Positions 54,834 to 62,888 of a DNA stretch of 64,000 nucleotides are shown here, piece after piece. The stretch covers positions 29,289-93,288 of the forward strand of contig NZ_AQHR01000091.1 of NCBI RefSeq assembly GCF_000390185.1, in the 5' to 3' direction. Numbering within the stretch: position 1 is the stretch's first letter; each line of letters starts with the position of its first letter. The notes beneath the pieces are model-generated. The model ran no database searches. It was not told the DNA's origin and was given only the letters and a program-made list of their open reading frames with translations. Source of the stretch: Lunatimonas lonarensis. GTDB lineage: Bacteria; Bacteroidota; Bacteroidia; Cytophagales; Cyclobacteriaceae. A program made the translations under genes and the position numbers.

Positions 54834-55709
54834 ATGAAGACCCTAACATACAGTATCCTACACCTTCGGTTTCATTTTTCGGTCTTCCTGCTTCCTGTTT
54901 TTCTCTTTGCGCTGGCCGGTATCCAGCATCCCTTTCACACCGACACCGTTGTTTTATTTGTGATCCTTCACCTGTTGGTATATCCTTCCAGCAATGCCTA
55001 CAACAGCTTGCAGGACCGGGATACGGGCAGTATTGGCGGTTTGAAAAATCCGCCTCCTACTCCTCGGGTGCTGGGGTTGGTAACCTTGGCGTTCGACGGA
55101 TTGGCCCTGCTGTGGGCGACTTTTGCGTTGGGCTGGGAGGTAGCGGGCATGCTTGCGGCCTACATACTAGCCTCCAGGGCCTACAGCTACCGTTCCGTCC
55201 GGTTGAAGCGGTTTCCGGTCATTGGATTTTTGTTGGTAGCATTTTTGCAGGGCGGGCTGGTATACCTTGTGACGACGGTAACGGCATTGGATATCTCCCT
55301 GACCCAGCTTTCCGGCAGGGTGCTGTTTGGTACCCTTTGTGCCATGCTGATGATCGGGGCAGGGTATCCACTTACCCAAATATACCAACATGATCAGGAC
55401 AGGGCAGACGGGGTCGAGACATTGAGCATGAAGCTGGGTGTCCGCGGCACCCTGTTATTCTCCCTGACCTTATTTGGCTTGTTTACCGGGCTGATGCTGT
55501 TCTTTTGGTGGGATAGCCCCCCGGCTCCCTTCCTGTTTTTAGTCTTCACCGCTCCTACTGCTCTTTATTTTCTATATTGGACCAGTCGGGTATGGGTCAA
55601 TGAAGCCCAAGCAAATTATGATAACACCATGCGTATGAACCTGATTTCGACCGTTTCGCTAAATGCCTTTTTCATCACGCTATTACTGATTATGCCATGG
55701 AACCTCTGA
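54834..55709 (+). CDS. UbiA-family prenyltransferase
   Basis: This 291-residue integral membrane enzyme with about eight or nine helices attaches a prenyl chain to an aromatic acceptor. The first aspartate-rich motif is NAYNSLQDRDTGSIGG (Asn54, Asn57, Asp61, Asp63), a variant of NDxxDxxxD. The second is IYQHDQDRADG (Asp187, Asp189, Asp192), both positioned to bind magnesium and diphosphate. It overlaps the type III polyketide synthase gene by 13 bases, so the acceptor is probably that enzyme's phenolic product rather than ubiquinone or menaquinone precursors. Prenyl length is not predictable. Confidence 0.85.
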   Translation: MKTLTYSILHLRFHFSVFLLPVFLFALAGIQHPFHTDTVVLFVILHLLVYPSSNAYNSLQDRDTGSIGGLKNPPPTPRVLGLVTLAFDGLALLWATFALGWEVAGMLAAYILASRAYSYRSVRLKRFPVIGFLLVAFLQGGLVYLVTTVTALDISLTQLSGRVLFGTLCAMLMIGAGYPLTQIYQHDQDRADGVETLSMKLGVRGTLLFSLTLFGLFTGLMLFFWWDSPPAPFLFLVFTAPTALYFLYWTSRVWVNEAQANYDNTMRMNLISTVSLNAFFITLLLIMPWNL

Positions 55710-56794
55710 GAAGTGCGGTCACCTCCATCGGAACCTCCGTGCCCAATAACCGTTATTCCCTGCGGGAATTCATCGATTGGGCAGAGCATACCCACGTGTC
55801 GCCTGCGGCCAAGCGAAAATTGGGTTTTTTGGTCAAGGACTCAGGTATTGATGTGAAGCATACAGCCATCGATGATTTTTCGGCCGCTGGAACCGGGGTA
55901 TTGTACAGCTGGAATGGAAACGGATACCAAGATCCCGATACCCCACAGCGGGTAAGTCACTTTTTACGACTTGCCACCGCCCTAGGCCTGCAAGCGGTGG
56001 AAAAATGCCTACAGCGAAGGGCCGTCGGCGTCAACGAAATCACCCACCTGATCAGCGTAAGCTGCACAGGTCTACAGGCACCGGGACTGGAGATCTCGCT
56101 GTACAAGGCACTCGGTTTGGGGGAGCAAACGGAGCGGAGTGCGGTAAATTTCCTGGGTTGCTATGCCGTGTTTCATGCCCTCAAGCAGGCCGACTATATC
56201 TGTCGGGCAAACCCGGACAGCAAGGTTTTGATCGTGAGTGTGGAGCTATGCTCGCTGCATTTCCGAAACAGTATCCAAAACGACAACCTGCTTTCCACGG
56301 TACTCTTTTCGGACGGAGCGGCAGCGGCCCTTGTGGAAGGAAGCGCAACGGCACCTGGTCCCAATCTGAGATGGGAGGCTTTTGCCTCTACGCTGATTTC
56401 CGAGGGCAGCGATGCCATGGGTTGGCATATTGGTGCACGGGGGTTTGAGATGATCCTTAGCAGCGCGGTGCCCAAATACATCGGCTCCCATATGCGGGAA
56501 GCCTACCTGGGGTTGCTTCGCCAAAATGGCCTATCTCCTGCCGATATGAAGGGATTTGCCATTCATCCGGGCGGAAAGAACATCCTGCTGGCCTTTGCGG
56601 ATGCGATCGGCTGCGGGGAAGCGGACCTGCAGGTTTCCTTTGAGGTGATGCGCAACTATGGCAATATGTCGTCGGCAACGATCCTATTTGTCCTGGAGCG
56701 GATCTTGTACGATCAAAGGCCATCAGGCCACTATTACGCAGCCGCATTTGGTCCCGGGCTCACCGTGGAAAGCGGTTTATTCACCCGCATATGA
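55697..56794 (+). CDS. Type III polyketide synthase
   Basis: This 365-residue homodimeric ketosynthase condenses a starter acyl-CoA with malonyl-CoA to give pyrones, resorcinols or phloroglucinols. The catalytic triad is intact: Cys123 in SVSCTGLQAPG, His290 in GFAIHPGGKN and Asn323 in YGNMSSAT. Length is slightly under that of plant chalcone synthases, as for bacterial members. The neighbours (methyltransferase, FAD enzyme, UbiA) resemble srsABC of Streptomyces griseus, where a type III synthase, a methyltransferase and a flavoprotein hydroxylase make alkylresorcinols and alkylquinones. Starter and chain length cannot be read from sequence. Confidence 0.93.
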   Translation: MEPLRSAVTSIGTSVPNNRYSLREFIDWAEHTHVSPAAKRKLGFLVKDSGIDVKHTAIDDFSAAGTGVLYSWNGNGYQDPDTPQRVSHFLRLATALGLQAVEKCLQRRAVGVNEITHLISVSCTGLQAPGLEISLYKALGLGEQTERSAVNFLGCYAVFHALKQADYICRANPDSKVLIVSVELCSLHFRNSIQNDNLLSTVLFSDGAAAALVEGSATAPGPNLRWEAFASTLISEGSDAMGWHIGARGFEMILSSAVPKYIGSHMREAYLGLLRQNGLSPADMKGFAIHPGGKNILLAFADAIGCGEADLQVSFEVMRNYGNMSSATILFVLERILYDQRPSGHYYAAAFGPGLTVESGLFTRI

Positions 56795-57513
56795 ACTTTG
56801 CAACGCGATCCTACGAACCCGAGCTGATGGATGCCCCCCTGCTTTCCAAGGAGGACTTTCATGCCAACTTAGAAGAAATCGTACTTATCAACCGCTACCT
56901 CGGCGGCGCATCTGTGACCTACCAAGGTATGCGAATGCTGATACAGCAGGCAGGTTTGAAGCAGGCCCATGTGACCGATATCGGTTCCGGGGCGGGAGAC
57001 ATCTTTGCCTACCTGATCCGCCGGTTCGGCGGCTTTCCGATGACCTATACCGCCGTGGACGTGCAGCCAGAGGCGGAGACCTTTGCCCGTCGGTTCTTTC
57101 CGGATAGCTCCCGAAAAGTACAGTGGAGGATTGCCGATTACAGGGAAGTGTTTGAGGAAGCCAATGGCACGGATATCGTTACGGCCAGTCTGTTCTGCCA
57201 TCATTTGGACGATGCGGCACTTCGGGAGTTCCTGCGGGGTGCCCTCCGGCATGCGCGGATCGGTGTGGTCATCAACGACCTGCACCGGCATCCCTTCGCC
57301 TATTATAGCATTCGTCTGCTTACCCGGCTGTTTTCGAAGTCTCGCTTTACACGACACGATGCGCCCCTGTCAGTGCTGAGGGGTTTTACCGGGGGGGAAT
57401 GGCGGGAGCACCTGCATGAAGCGGGGGTTTCCAAGTATGGCCTCCAATGGCGGTGGGCTTTCCGGCACTTGTTGGTAATCCCGAAAAACGGACAGGTAGT
57501 GCGTCAGCCCTAG
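56791..57513 (+). CDS. SAM-dependent methyltransferase of the polyketide cluster
   Basis: This 240-residue cytosolic class I methyltransferase has the SAM motif VTDIGSGAGD at residues 61-70. An acidic strand end (AVDVQPEA) and a further motif (ADYREVFEEANGTDIVTASLFCHHLDD) follow. Its ATG overlaps the stop of the type III synthase by four bases, so the two are translationally coupled. It probably methylates the polyketide on oxygen or carbon, as SrsB-like and BpsB-like partners do for other type III synthases. Which position is methylated is unknown. Confidence 0.87.
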   Translation: MNFATRSYEPELMDAPLLSKEDFHANLEEIVLINRYLGGASVTYQGMRMLIQQAGLKQAHVTDIGSGAGDIFAYLIRRFGGFPMTYTAVDVQPEAETFARRFFPDSSRKVQWRIADYREVFEEANGTDIVTASLFCHHLDDAALREFLRGALRHARIGVVINDLHRHPFAYYSIRLLTRLFSKSRFTRHDAPLSVLRGFTGGEWREHLHEAGVSKYGLQWRWAFRHLLVIPKNGQVVRQP

Positions 57514-57605
57514 CAGTAAAAACAAACAAGCCAATGCGAAAGCAGCCATGCAACTAGGCAGGGACAAGAGAAACCGTTAACGATACGTCACCGCAAAAAG
57601 CAGCA

Positions 57606-58733
57606 ATGAAACACCCAGTCGTAATCGTAGGGGCCGGATTGGCCGGTCTAAGTTTGGCGATAGAGCTTTCCCGTCGCGGTGTCCCCGTGGTAGTCTTGGA
57701 AAAGGATCGGTTTCCAAGGCAAAAAGTCTGTGGAGAGTACATCTCCCAGGAGTCGGAGCGCTACGTCAACTGGCTTGGGGTGTCGACCGAATCCCTGCCG
57801 CATATCCATACCCTCCTCCTTAGTTCCCGGTCGGGCAGGCAGGTGACACTGCCGTTGCCCAAGGGTGGTTTTGGCATCAGCCGATGGACCTTGGACAACT
57901 TACTGGCGCAGATTGCCGTGGACGAGGGAGTGGACCTGCGCTTTGGTGTCACGGTGCGGGCAGTGGAAGGGAACCGGGTAATCACCGCTTCGCAGGATAC
58001 CTTGGAAGCCTCTTTTGTGACGGGTGCCTACGGACGGGCCAACCGCCTGGCGGCACAGCGGGTTCCGGCGGGGTCTAGCCACTATGTGGGCGTCAAGTAT
58101 CAGGTCCAAAGCGATGCGCCCGCAGACCAGATTGAAATGCACATTTTCGGTGGAGGATATTGTGGCTTTTCCAAAGTGGAGGATGACCGGTATTGCCTGT
58201 GCTACCTCAGTGAGGCAGGAGCGCTAAAGGCGATGGGAGGGGATATTGCGGCCTTTGAACAGAAATACCTCTACCAAAACCCCAGACTCCGGGAGCGGTT
58301 TTCGGAGGCCCGGGTGCTGGGTGAGCGGGTCACCACTTCCCAGTTTCGTTTCGCCACCCACGGGGGTATGCACGAGATGCAATTGCTGACGGGCGATGCG
58401 GCCGGCTTTATTCCTCCTATTACCGGCAACGGCATGAGCCTGGCGTTTCGGGGGGCGGCCACCTTGGCCCCCGTGCTGGCAGATGCATGGCATGGGAAGG
58501 TTTCAGGGGAGGCACCGTACCTGTTGCAGGAACGCTACGTAAACGGTTACCTACGCAGCCGTATCCGCAAGGGAGTGTTTTTGCAAAACCTGTTGATTCG
58601 GCAGAACCTGTTCAGTGACACCCTGCTCTTTGGTGCCCTGCGTGTATTCCCCGCCTTGGGACGGACCCTGGCCAAATCAGCCAGCGGAGAGGATATAGGC
58701 CTACCGCACGAGGCACAGGGGCCTGAGCGATAG
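57606..58733 (+). CDS. FAD-dependent oxidoreductase, geranylgeranyl-reductase/aromatic-hydroxylase type
   Basis: This 375-residue flavoprotein has the N-terminal motif VVIVGAGLAGLSLAIELSRRG. The family motif KVCGEYIS (residues 40-47) and the second FAD motif LLTGDAAGFIPPITGNGMSLA are both present. Such proteins include prenyl reductases and phenol hydroxylases. In this cluster it could hydroxylate the polyketide ring on the way to a quinone, as in srs clusters, or reduce the prenyl chain added by the UbiA enzyme. It lies 92 bases after the methyltransferase and probably belongs to the same operon. Confidence 0.85.
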   Translation: MKHPVVIVGAGLAGLSLAIELSRRGVPVVVLEKDRFPRQKVCGEYISQESERYVNWLGVSTESLPHIHTLLLSSRSGRQVTLPLPKGGFGISRWTLDNLLAQIAVDEGVDLRFGVTVRAVEGNRVITASQDTLEASFVTGAYGRANRLAAQRVPAGSSHYVGVKYQVQSDAPADQIEMHIFGGGYCGFSKVEDDRYCLCYLSEAGALKAMGGDIAAFEQKYLYQNPRLRERFSEARVLGERVTTSQFRFATHGGMHEMQLLTGDAAGFIPPITGNGMSLAFRGAATLAPVLADAWHGKVSGEAPYLLQERYVNGYLRSRIRKGVFLQNLLIRQNLFSDTLLFGALRVFPALGRTLAKSASGEDIGLPHEAQGPER

Positions 58734-58858
58734 GGATAAGCGGCTAGGTAGAAATTTCCCGATTTTTTCCGATATTGGCCAGGTACTTCGAGTGAAGTAG
58801 CCTTGCTGTGCGTTTTGATGGCAAAGCAATCCGGTGCCAACCCTATCCGCCTAATCCC

Positions 58859-59692
58859 ATGATCCGAACGTTTTTTGTCTTTGCAGTATCCTTTGTTTGG
58901 CTTTCCGTTGTCCAGGCCCAGGAGATCAGGATTTACAAGGAAATCGACACCACAAAGCTCGCCATGACCGTATACAGGGCATCGGCGGAAACCCAAAAAG
59001 CGGGGGGCATGGCCCCGGCCATGGTGTTCTTTTTTGGCGGTGGGTGGACCGGAGGCAATGTGGCCCAGTTTGAGCCCCATGCCCGGTATTTTTCCCAGCG
59101 GGGGATTACCTGTTTTTTGGTGGATTACCGGGTACAAAGCCGTCATGGAACCAGCCCCTTTGAATCCCTTCAGGATGCGAAGATCGCCATCCGGTATATT
59201 CGCGCCCACGGGGATGCCTTTGGCATAGACGCCGACCGAATCATAGCGGCAGGCGGGTCTGCCGGAGGGCATCTTGCGGCAGCAGCGGCATTGGTGGAGG
59301 ACTACGATGACGATACCGACGACACGACGATCAGCTGCATCCCCAATGCCCTGGTGCTTTTCAATCCGGTCATCGACAACGGCCCGGGGGGCTATGGCTA
59401 TGAGCGGATTGGCGAGGCATTTCCGCGTTTTTCGCCGCTCCACAATATCCGCGCCGGTGCACCGCCCACGGTGTTGTTTTTGGGTACCGCCGATAGGCTG
59501 ATCCCGGTGGAGACCGTGCAGTACTATCGGGTGGTGATGGAGAAGGTGGGCAGCCGCTGTGACCTGTTCCTGTACGAGGGAGCGGGACATGGGTTTTTCA
59601 ACTACGGCAATATTGACTACTACACCCAAACCCTGCGGGAGAGTGACCGCTTCCTGCAATCCATCGGTTACCTCGGTTCTGAGATTGAATAA
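58859..59692 (+). CDS. Exported alpha/beta hydrolase (BD-FAE/HSL-like esterase)
   Basis: This 277-residue protein has a signal peptide (MIRTFFVFAVSFVWLSVVQAQ), which is why I chose the ATG at 58859 over a GTG 17 codons upstream. The oxyanion loop is FFFGGGWTGG, the nucleophile serine is in AAGGSAGGHLAAAAA, the acid is in GTADRLIPVE and the histidine in GAGHGFFNYG. It resembles acetyl-xylan-type esterases and could deacylate glycans. It starts 125 bases after the polyketide cluster and may be a separate transcription unit. Substrate is unknown. Confidence 0.88.
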   Translation: MIRTFFVFAVSFVWLSVVQAQEIRIYKEIDTTKLAMTVYRASAETQKAGGMAPAMVFFFGGGWTGGNVAQFEPHARYFSQRGITCFLVDYRVQSRHGTSPFESLQDAKIAIRYIRAHGDAFGIDADRIIAAGGSAGGHLAAAAALVEDYDDDTDDTTISCIPNALVLFNPVIDNGPGGYGYERIGEAFPRFSPLHNIRAGAPPTVLFLGTADRLIPVETVQYYRVVMEKVGSRCDLFLYEGAGHGFFNYGNIDYYTQTLRESDRFLQSIGYLGSEIE

Positions 59693-59704
59693 CAGATTTG
59701 TCTT

Positions 59705-59739
59705 ATCTCATATCTTATGTCTAACGTCTAACGTCTCGG
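59705..59739. repeat. Heptamer-repeat element, copy 1
   Basis: The element begins ATCTCATATCT and continues with three heptamers, TATGTCT, AACGTCT and AACGTCT, then CGG. A second copy lies at 59837-59871, exactly 132 bases on. Confidence 0.75.
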
Positions 59740-59836
59740 AAAAAAGCCTTCGGCGATATATTTGGTTACGTTTGGGAGGGTAGGATTGCTTCGGATTCGT
59801 GGTTTTGGAAAGGATGTTGGATGGTAATTTTTGCGA

Positions 59837-59871
59837 ATCTCATATCTAACGTCTTACGTCTTACGTCTCCG
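59837..59871. repeat. Heptamer-repeat element, copy 2
   Basis: It begins ATCTCATATCT and continues with AACGTCT, TACGTCT and TACGTCT, then CCG. It differs from copy 1 at only a few positions, all but one within the heptamers. Confidence 0.75.
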
Positions 59872-60020
59872 ACACCGAAAATTACCCCGATCACGGTATT
59901 TTCTGGGTGGGAAATAAGCCGTATCTTTATCGGTAGCTGTAGGCAGTGGATCTCGCTGAAGGTTGTTGGGATCCATGGGGTGAGATAGGAATTACCTTGT
60001 AAGCGTCGACGAGATAGAAG

Positions 60021-60097
60021 GTAACCAAACCAGACCAATCCGACAATAAAAAGCGAGAAGGGTCTGGCCAAACCAGACCTATAATAAGTTATAGCAC
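60021..60097. repeat. Left boundary element of the first A+T-rich module
   Basis: It contains TAAC (60022-60025), CCAGACC (60030-60036), GGTCTGG (60061-60067), a second CCAGACC (60073-60079) and GTTATAGCAC (60088-60097). GGTCTGG can pair with either CCAGACC copy. The end GTTATAGCAC is the exact reverse complement of 61508-61517. The order TAAC, stem, stem, GTTA parallels the element at 61508-61644. Confidence 0.5.
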
Positions 60098-60139
60098 ATT
60101 AAAAAGAGCCAACGCAAATTCGATGGAACAATTTATAAT

Positions 60140-60547
60140 ATGAAGTTTTTAAGGACATTCTCAAAAAGGGAGGTTTTATCCTCATTTTTATCTGCCATTA
60201 TGATGGTGTCTCTATTCTTTTTTTTCAAGCAGAACAAATTATTTGATTCATATTACTGCTTATTTGGACTGATTATCTTCTTACCTATTTTCCTAAAGCA
60301 TAGGATTTATTTCTTAGAACATAAAAGAAGGAATAGACTGATTGGAAGATTTCTGCACGATGTAATAACGATTGTTTTTATTGTAATTATAGCCAGTTTG
60401 AGCTTGAAGACTGTAGGGAAATTTTATAGAATTGGAAGTCTATCAAACTTGTTTTTTGCCTCATTTACAGCTGTTATAATGGCTGAAATGGCATTTTCAA
60501 TTTTTAATCAGATTTTGCTCAGGGTCTTTAAAATTCGAGTATGTTAA
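60140..60547 (+). CDS. Small membrane protein, unknown (135 residues)
   Basis: I do not recognise this protein. It has about four hydrophobic helices: SFLSAIMMVSLFFFF, CLFGLIIFLPIFL, VITIVFIVIIASLSL and LFFASFTAVIMAEMAF. A basic loop (KHRIYFLEHKRRNRLIGRF) lies between the second and third. The coding region is much richer in A+T than the genes before 59.7 kb, which points to recent acquisition. Its stop overlaps the start of the next gene, so the two are coupled and probably work together. Confidence 0.65.
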   Translation: MKFLRTFSKREVLSSFLSAIMMVSLFFFFKQNKLFDSYYCLFGLIIFLPIFLKHRIYFLEHKRRNRLIGRFLHDVITIVFIVIIASLSLKTVGKFYRIGSLSNLFFASFTAVIMAEMAFSIFNQILLRVFKIRVC

Positions 60548-61500
60548 AGAAGCAGAAACTACTGGGGATAATAATTTGCTTTGTTTTATTGTTTATATCC
60601 CTTTCAATAGAATTTTTTAACAAGGATTCAAATCCAGATAGATATAAAGTATGGACAGAAGATTCTGTTCTCAAAGCCGAAGATTTTCTTGGGCAACCAC
60701 CTTTTTATGGAGGAAGACAGGCAAAAATATACTACCGTGTTAAAGTAATTACTAGTCCCGAAATCAGGGTAGTTACTGAAATGGATAGATTTCAATCTTA
60801 TATTAAGAAAAACAGAATTTCAGAAAAGTTAATTAGACACGAGGCATATCACCTTAATCTCACTCTTGCATTATTTGTTGATGTCAATGAAAAAATTTTA
60901 AGGCAAAATTTGAGCGTTGATGAATCCAATCAATTGACTTTAAGAATATATCATAGAGTTAAACAATATCAAAAGCTATATGATAAGGAAACAAATCACA
61001 GCTTGATAGAAGCTCAACAAAATTATTGGGAGTATAAGATTGATTCTATAATGAACAAATCTATTCATTTCCCAATATTTCAAGAGGTAGAAAACATTGA
61101 AGTTTATTTTCCCAGTAGGCCAAAAGAATTTGTTTTGGTACTGCCAGATGCAGATTTTAATGGGTATAAACTGGAGAAATACAATATGAAGTTCTGGATT
61201 GCCGATGTAAATATGTTGACCAGTGATACATCAGCGATAGAGGATTTTTGGATTTATACTATCGCTAATGAAGGTCATTCAAATATAGTAATCAACAGAG
61301 ATTATCCATATGAAAGGTCAATTTTTGACTCCTACAGCAAAGATACTGTTGAGAATGAAGTGGTTTTAGACAAATTACTATTAGGAAAAAAGTCCACTTA
61401 TTGGTTAAGAACGAGATATCCGATAGTTGAAGAAAATGAAGGAGTATATAAAAGAAAGGCTGACCAATTCTTCAACTCATTTAAAGTGCTTGATGAATAA
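60541..61500 (+). CDS. Membrane-anchored protein with HExxH motif, DUF922-like predicted metallopeptidase
   Basis: This 319-residue protein has one N-terminal membrane anchor (LLGIIICFVLLFISLSI). The extracytosolic part begins with VLKAEDFLGQPP, resembling the W-x-DF-x-G-x-P start of DUF922-type predicted zinc peptidases. About 55 residues on comes LIRHEAYHLNLT, whose HEAYH fits the HExxH zinc motif. A helical segment (LRIYHRVKQYQKLYDKETN) follows, as in DUF922 proteins, and then a C-terminal beta-rich domain of about 130 residues with no recognised family. The gene is A+T-rich and translationally coupled to the upstream membrane protein. The peptidase call is inference from these motifs. Confidence 0.5.
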   Translation: MLKKQKLLGIIICFVLLFISLSIEFFNKDSNPDRYKVWTEDSVLKAEDFLGQPPFYGGRQAKIYYRVKVITSPEIRVVTEMDRFQSYIKKNRISEKLIRHEAYHLNLTLALFVDVNEKILRQNLSVDESNQLTLRIYHRVKQYQKLYDKETNHSLIEAQQNYWEYKIDSIMNKSIHFPIFQEVENIEVYFPSRPKEFVLVLPDADFNGYKLEKYNMKFWIADVNMLTSDTSAIEDFWIYTIANEGHSNIVINRDYPYERSIFDSYSKDTVENEVVLDKLLLGKKSTYWLRTRYPIVEENEGVYKRKADQFFNSFKVLDE

Positions 61501-61507
61501 AAAAAAC

Positions 61508-61644
61508 GTGCTATAACATCACCTTGGATACAGCGGGCGGTTCAGAGTAAATAGAAAGTTTAGTACCTTTAAGAAGTTAGGAGTAGACTGGAAGAGAACG
61601 GCTCCGAAATGCCCGCCGTCTCCAAGCTGAATCCCGTTACCGGC
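61508..61644. repeat. Large imperfect stem-loop between two A+T-rich modules, attC-like
   Basis: CTTGGATACAGCGGGC (61523-61538) pairs with GCCCGCCGTCTCCAAG (61611-61626) at 14 of 16 positions around a 72-base loop. Outer arms are TAAC (61514-61517) and GTTA (61636-61639). The left outer arm GTGCTATAAC repeats inverted at 60088, and the right outer arm GTTACCGGC repeats inverted at 63955. The boxes do not match the canonical integron RYYYAAC/GTTRRRY consensus. Confidence 0.65.
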
Positions 61645-61703
61645 AAAGCTAAAAAGACACTGCAAACGAACTAAAGACAGCATATAAATTGTAAATTTGC
61701 CTT

Positions 61704-62888
61704 ATGACAGACAAAGAAAAAACAGAAACAAAAATTGGAATCTTTTCCTTTTTCGCAGGAGCAGGCTTCCTTGACTTGGGTTTTGAGACAACTCAAGGCT
61801 TTGAGACTGTTTTTGTCAATGAATATCACGAGCCTTTTATGGAAGTTTACAAGGCTTCAAGAAAAGGACTTAAAATAAAAGAGCCAATATTCGGACACAG
61901 CACAGATGACATTTGTGCATTTCTTGAAAATGAAAAGGCTAAGACACTTAAAGAAAACATACAAAAATCAAAAAAGAACTTTGACTTAGTTGGCTTCATA
62001 GGTGGTCCGCCTTGCCCTGACTTTTCGGTTGGTGGAAAAAACAAAGGAATTGCAGGTGAAAATGGAAAACTATCAGGAACATACGTTGAATTAATAGTAA
62101 GAAACCAACCGGACTTTTTCCTGTTTGAAAACGTAAAAGGACTTTATAGAACGAAAAAACACAGAGCCTTTTTTGATGAAGTAAAACTTAAACTTATTTC
62201 AAACGGCTATTATTTAACAGAGAAGTTAATAAACGCAATTGAATTTGGAGCACCACAAGACCGTGAAAGAATAATTTTAATTGGGTTCAAACGAAGTGTA
62301 TTATCCGATTTTGGAATGGAACTAAACGGCTCACCAATTCTAAAGTCTTTTGATTGGAACGCCAAAACAATTTACACGGCAAAAGAAATTTTATCTAAAA
62401 ATTGGCCAAAACAAGAGCCATTTTTAAACAACCAAGAAAGAGCAATTCCAAAAGGGATTGACAAAAAACTAACTGTTCAGCATTGGTTTGATAAGAATGA
62501 TGTTGAAAATCACCCTAACGCTGAACACTACTTTCAGCCAAGAGCCGGACTTTCAAAATTTTTATCAATCCAAGAAGGTGACGACTTAAAAAAGTCATAC
62601 AAAAGGCTTCACCGATGGAGATACTCACCAACAGCAGCTTACGGAAACAATGAAGTTCATTTGCACCCTTATAAACCAAGAAGAATTTCTGCTGCCGAAG
62701 CATTAGCCATACAATCTTTACCAAAGAATTTCATAATACCAGAGCATATTTCATTATCAAATATGTTTAAGACAATTGGCAATGGTGTTCCTTATTTTGC
62801 TGCTAAAGGACTTGCAGAAACGATAAGCGTTTTTATTGAAAAAGTTAAATCAGAAGAATTAAAATATGCGGAAATTATCAGCAAGTAA
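61704..62888 (+). CDS. DNA cytosine-5 methyltransferase of a type II restriction-modification system
   Basis: This 394-residue enzyme methylates C5 of cytosine in a specific DNA site, protecting it from the paired nuclease. Motif I is SFFAGAGFLDLGFE. Motif IV is GGPPCPDFSVGG with catalytic Cys104. Motif VI is FENVKGL (Glu142, Asn143, Val144). Motif VIII is QDRERIILIG, and motifs IX-X lie at the C-terminus (AEALAIQSLP, then IGNGVPYFAAKGLAETI). The target-recognition region between about 200 and 310 gives no readable specificity. The gene is A+T-rich and overlaps the downstream nuclease gene by 23 bases. Confidence 0.95.
   Translation: MTDKEKTETKIGIFSFFAGAGFLDLGFETTQGFETVFVNEYHEPFMEVYKASRKGLKIKEPIFGHSTDDICAFLENEKAKTLKENIQKSKKNFDLVGFIGGPPCPDFSVGGKNKGIAGENGKLSGTYVELIVRNQPDFFLFENVKGLYRTKKHRAFFDEVKLKLISNGYYLTEKLINAIEFGAPQDRERIILIGFKRSVLSDFGMELNGSPILKSFDWNAKTIYTAKEILSKNWPKQEPFLNNQERAIPKGIDKKLTVQHWFDKNDVENHPNAEHYFQPRAGLSKFLSIQEGDDLKKSYKRLHRWRYSPTAAYGNNEVHLHPYKPRRISAAEALAIQSLPKNFIIPEHISLSNMFKTIGNGVPYFAAKGLAETISVFIEKVKSEELKYAEIISK

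Larger units (their letters stand above)
59693..60139 (+). other. Intergenic region with heptamer repeats and hairpins
   Basis: These 447 bases hold no supported gene. They contain two 35-base direct repeats built from (A/T)A(C/T)GTCT units, a TATATTTG at 59757 with no close gene, and a set of inverted repeats at 60021-60097 that may be the left boundary of the A+T-rich module that follows. Confidence 0.6.

Noticed and set aside
54746..55393. Plus-strand open frame of 215 codons
   Set aside because: It overlaps the UbiA prenyltransferase in another frame and is rich in Gly, Pro, Cys and Ser without family motifs.
58547..59659. Minus-strand open frame of 370 codons, longer than the plus-strand hydrolase gene
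   Set aside because: The plus strand encodes a signal peptide and a full catalytic triad, whereas the minus frame is low-complexity and runs across the end of the preceding FAD gene.
59705..59871. Possible CRISPR-like array from the repeated elements
   Set aside because: There are only two copies, each internally tandem, with no series of equal spacers and no cas genes.
60061..60079. GGTCTGG/CCAGACC hairpin as a terminator
   Set aside because: No T-run follows on either strand, and the sequence fits better with the module-boundary element.
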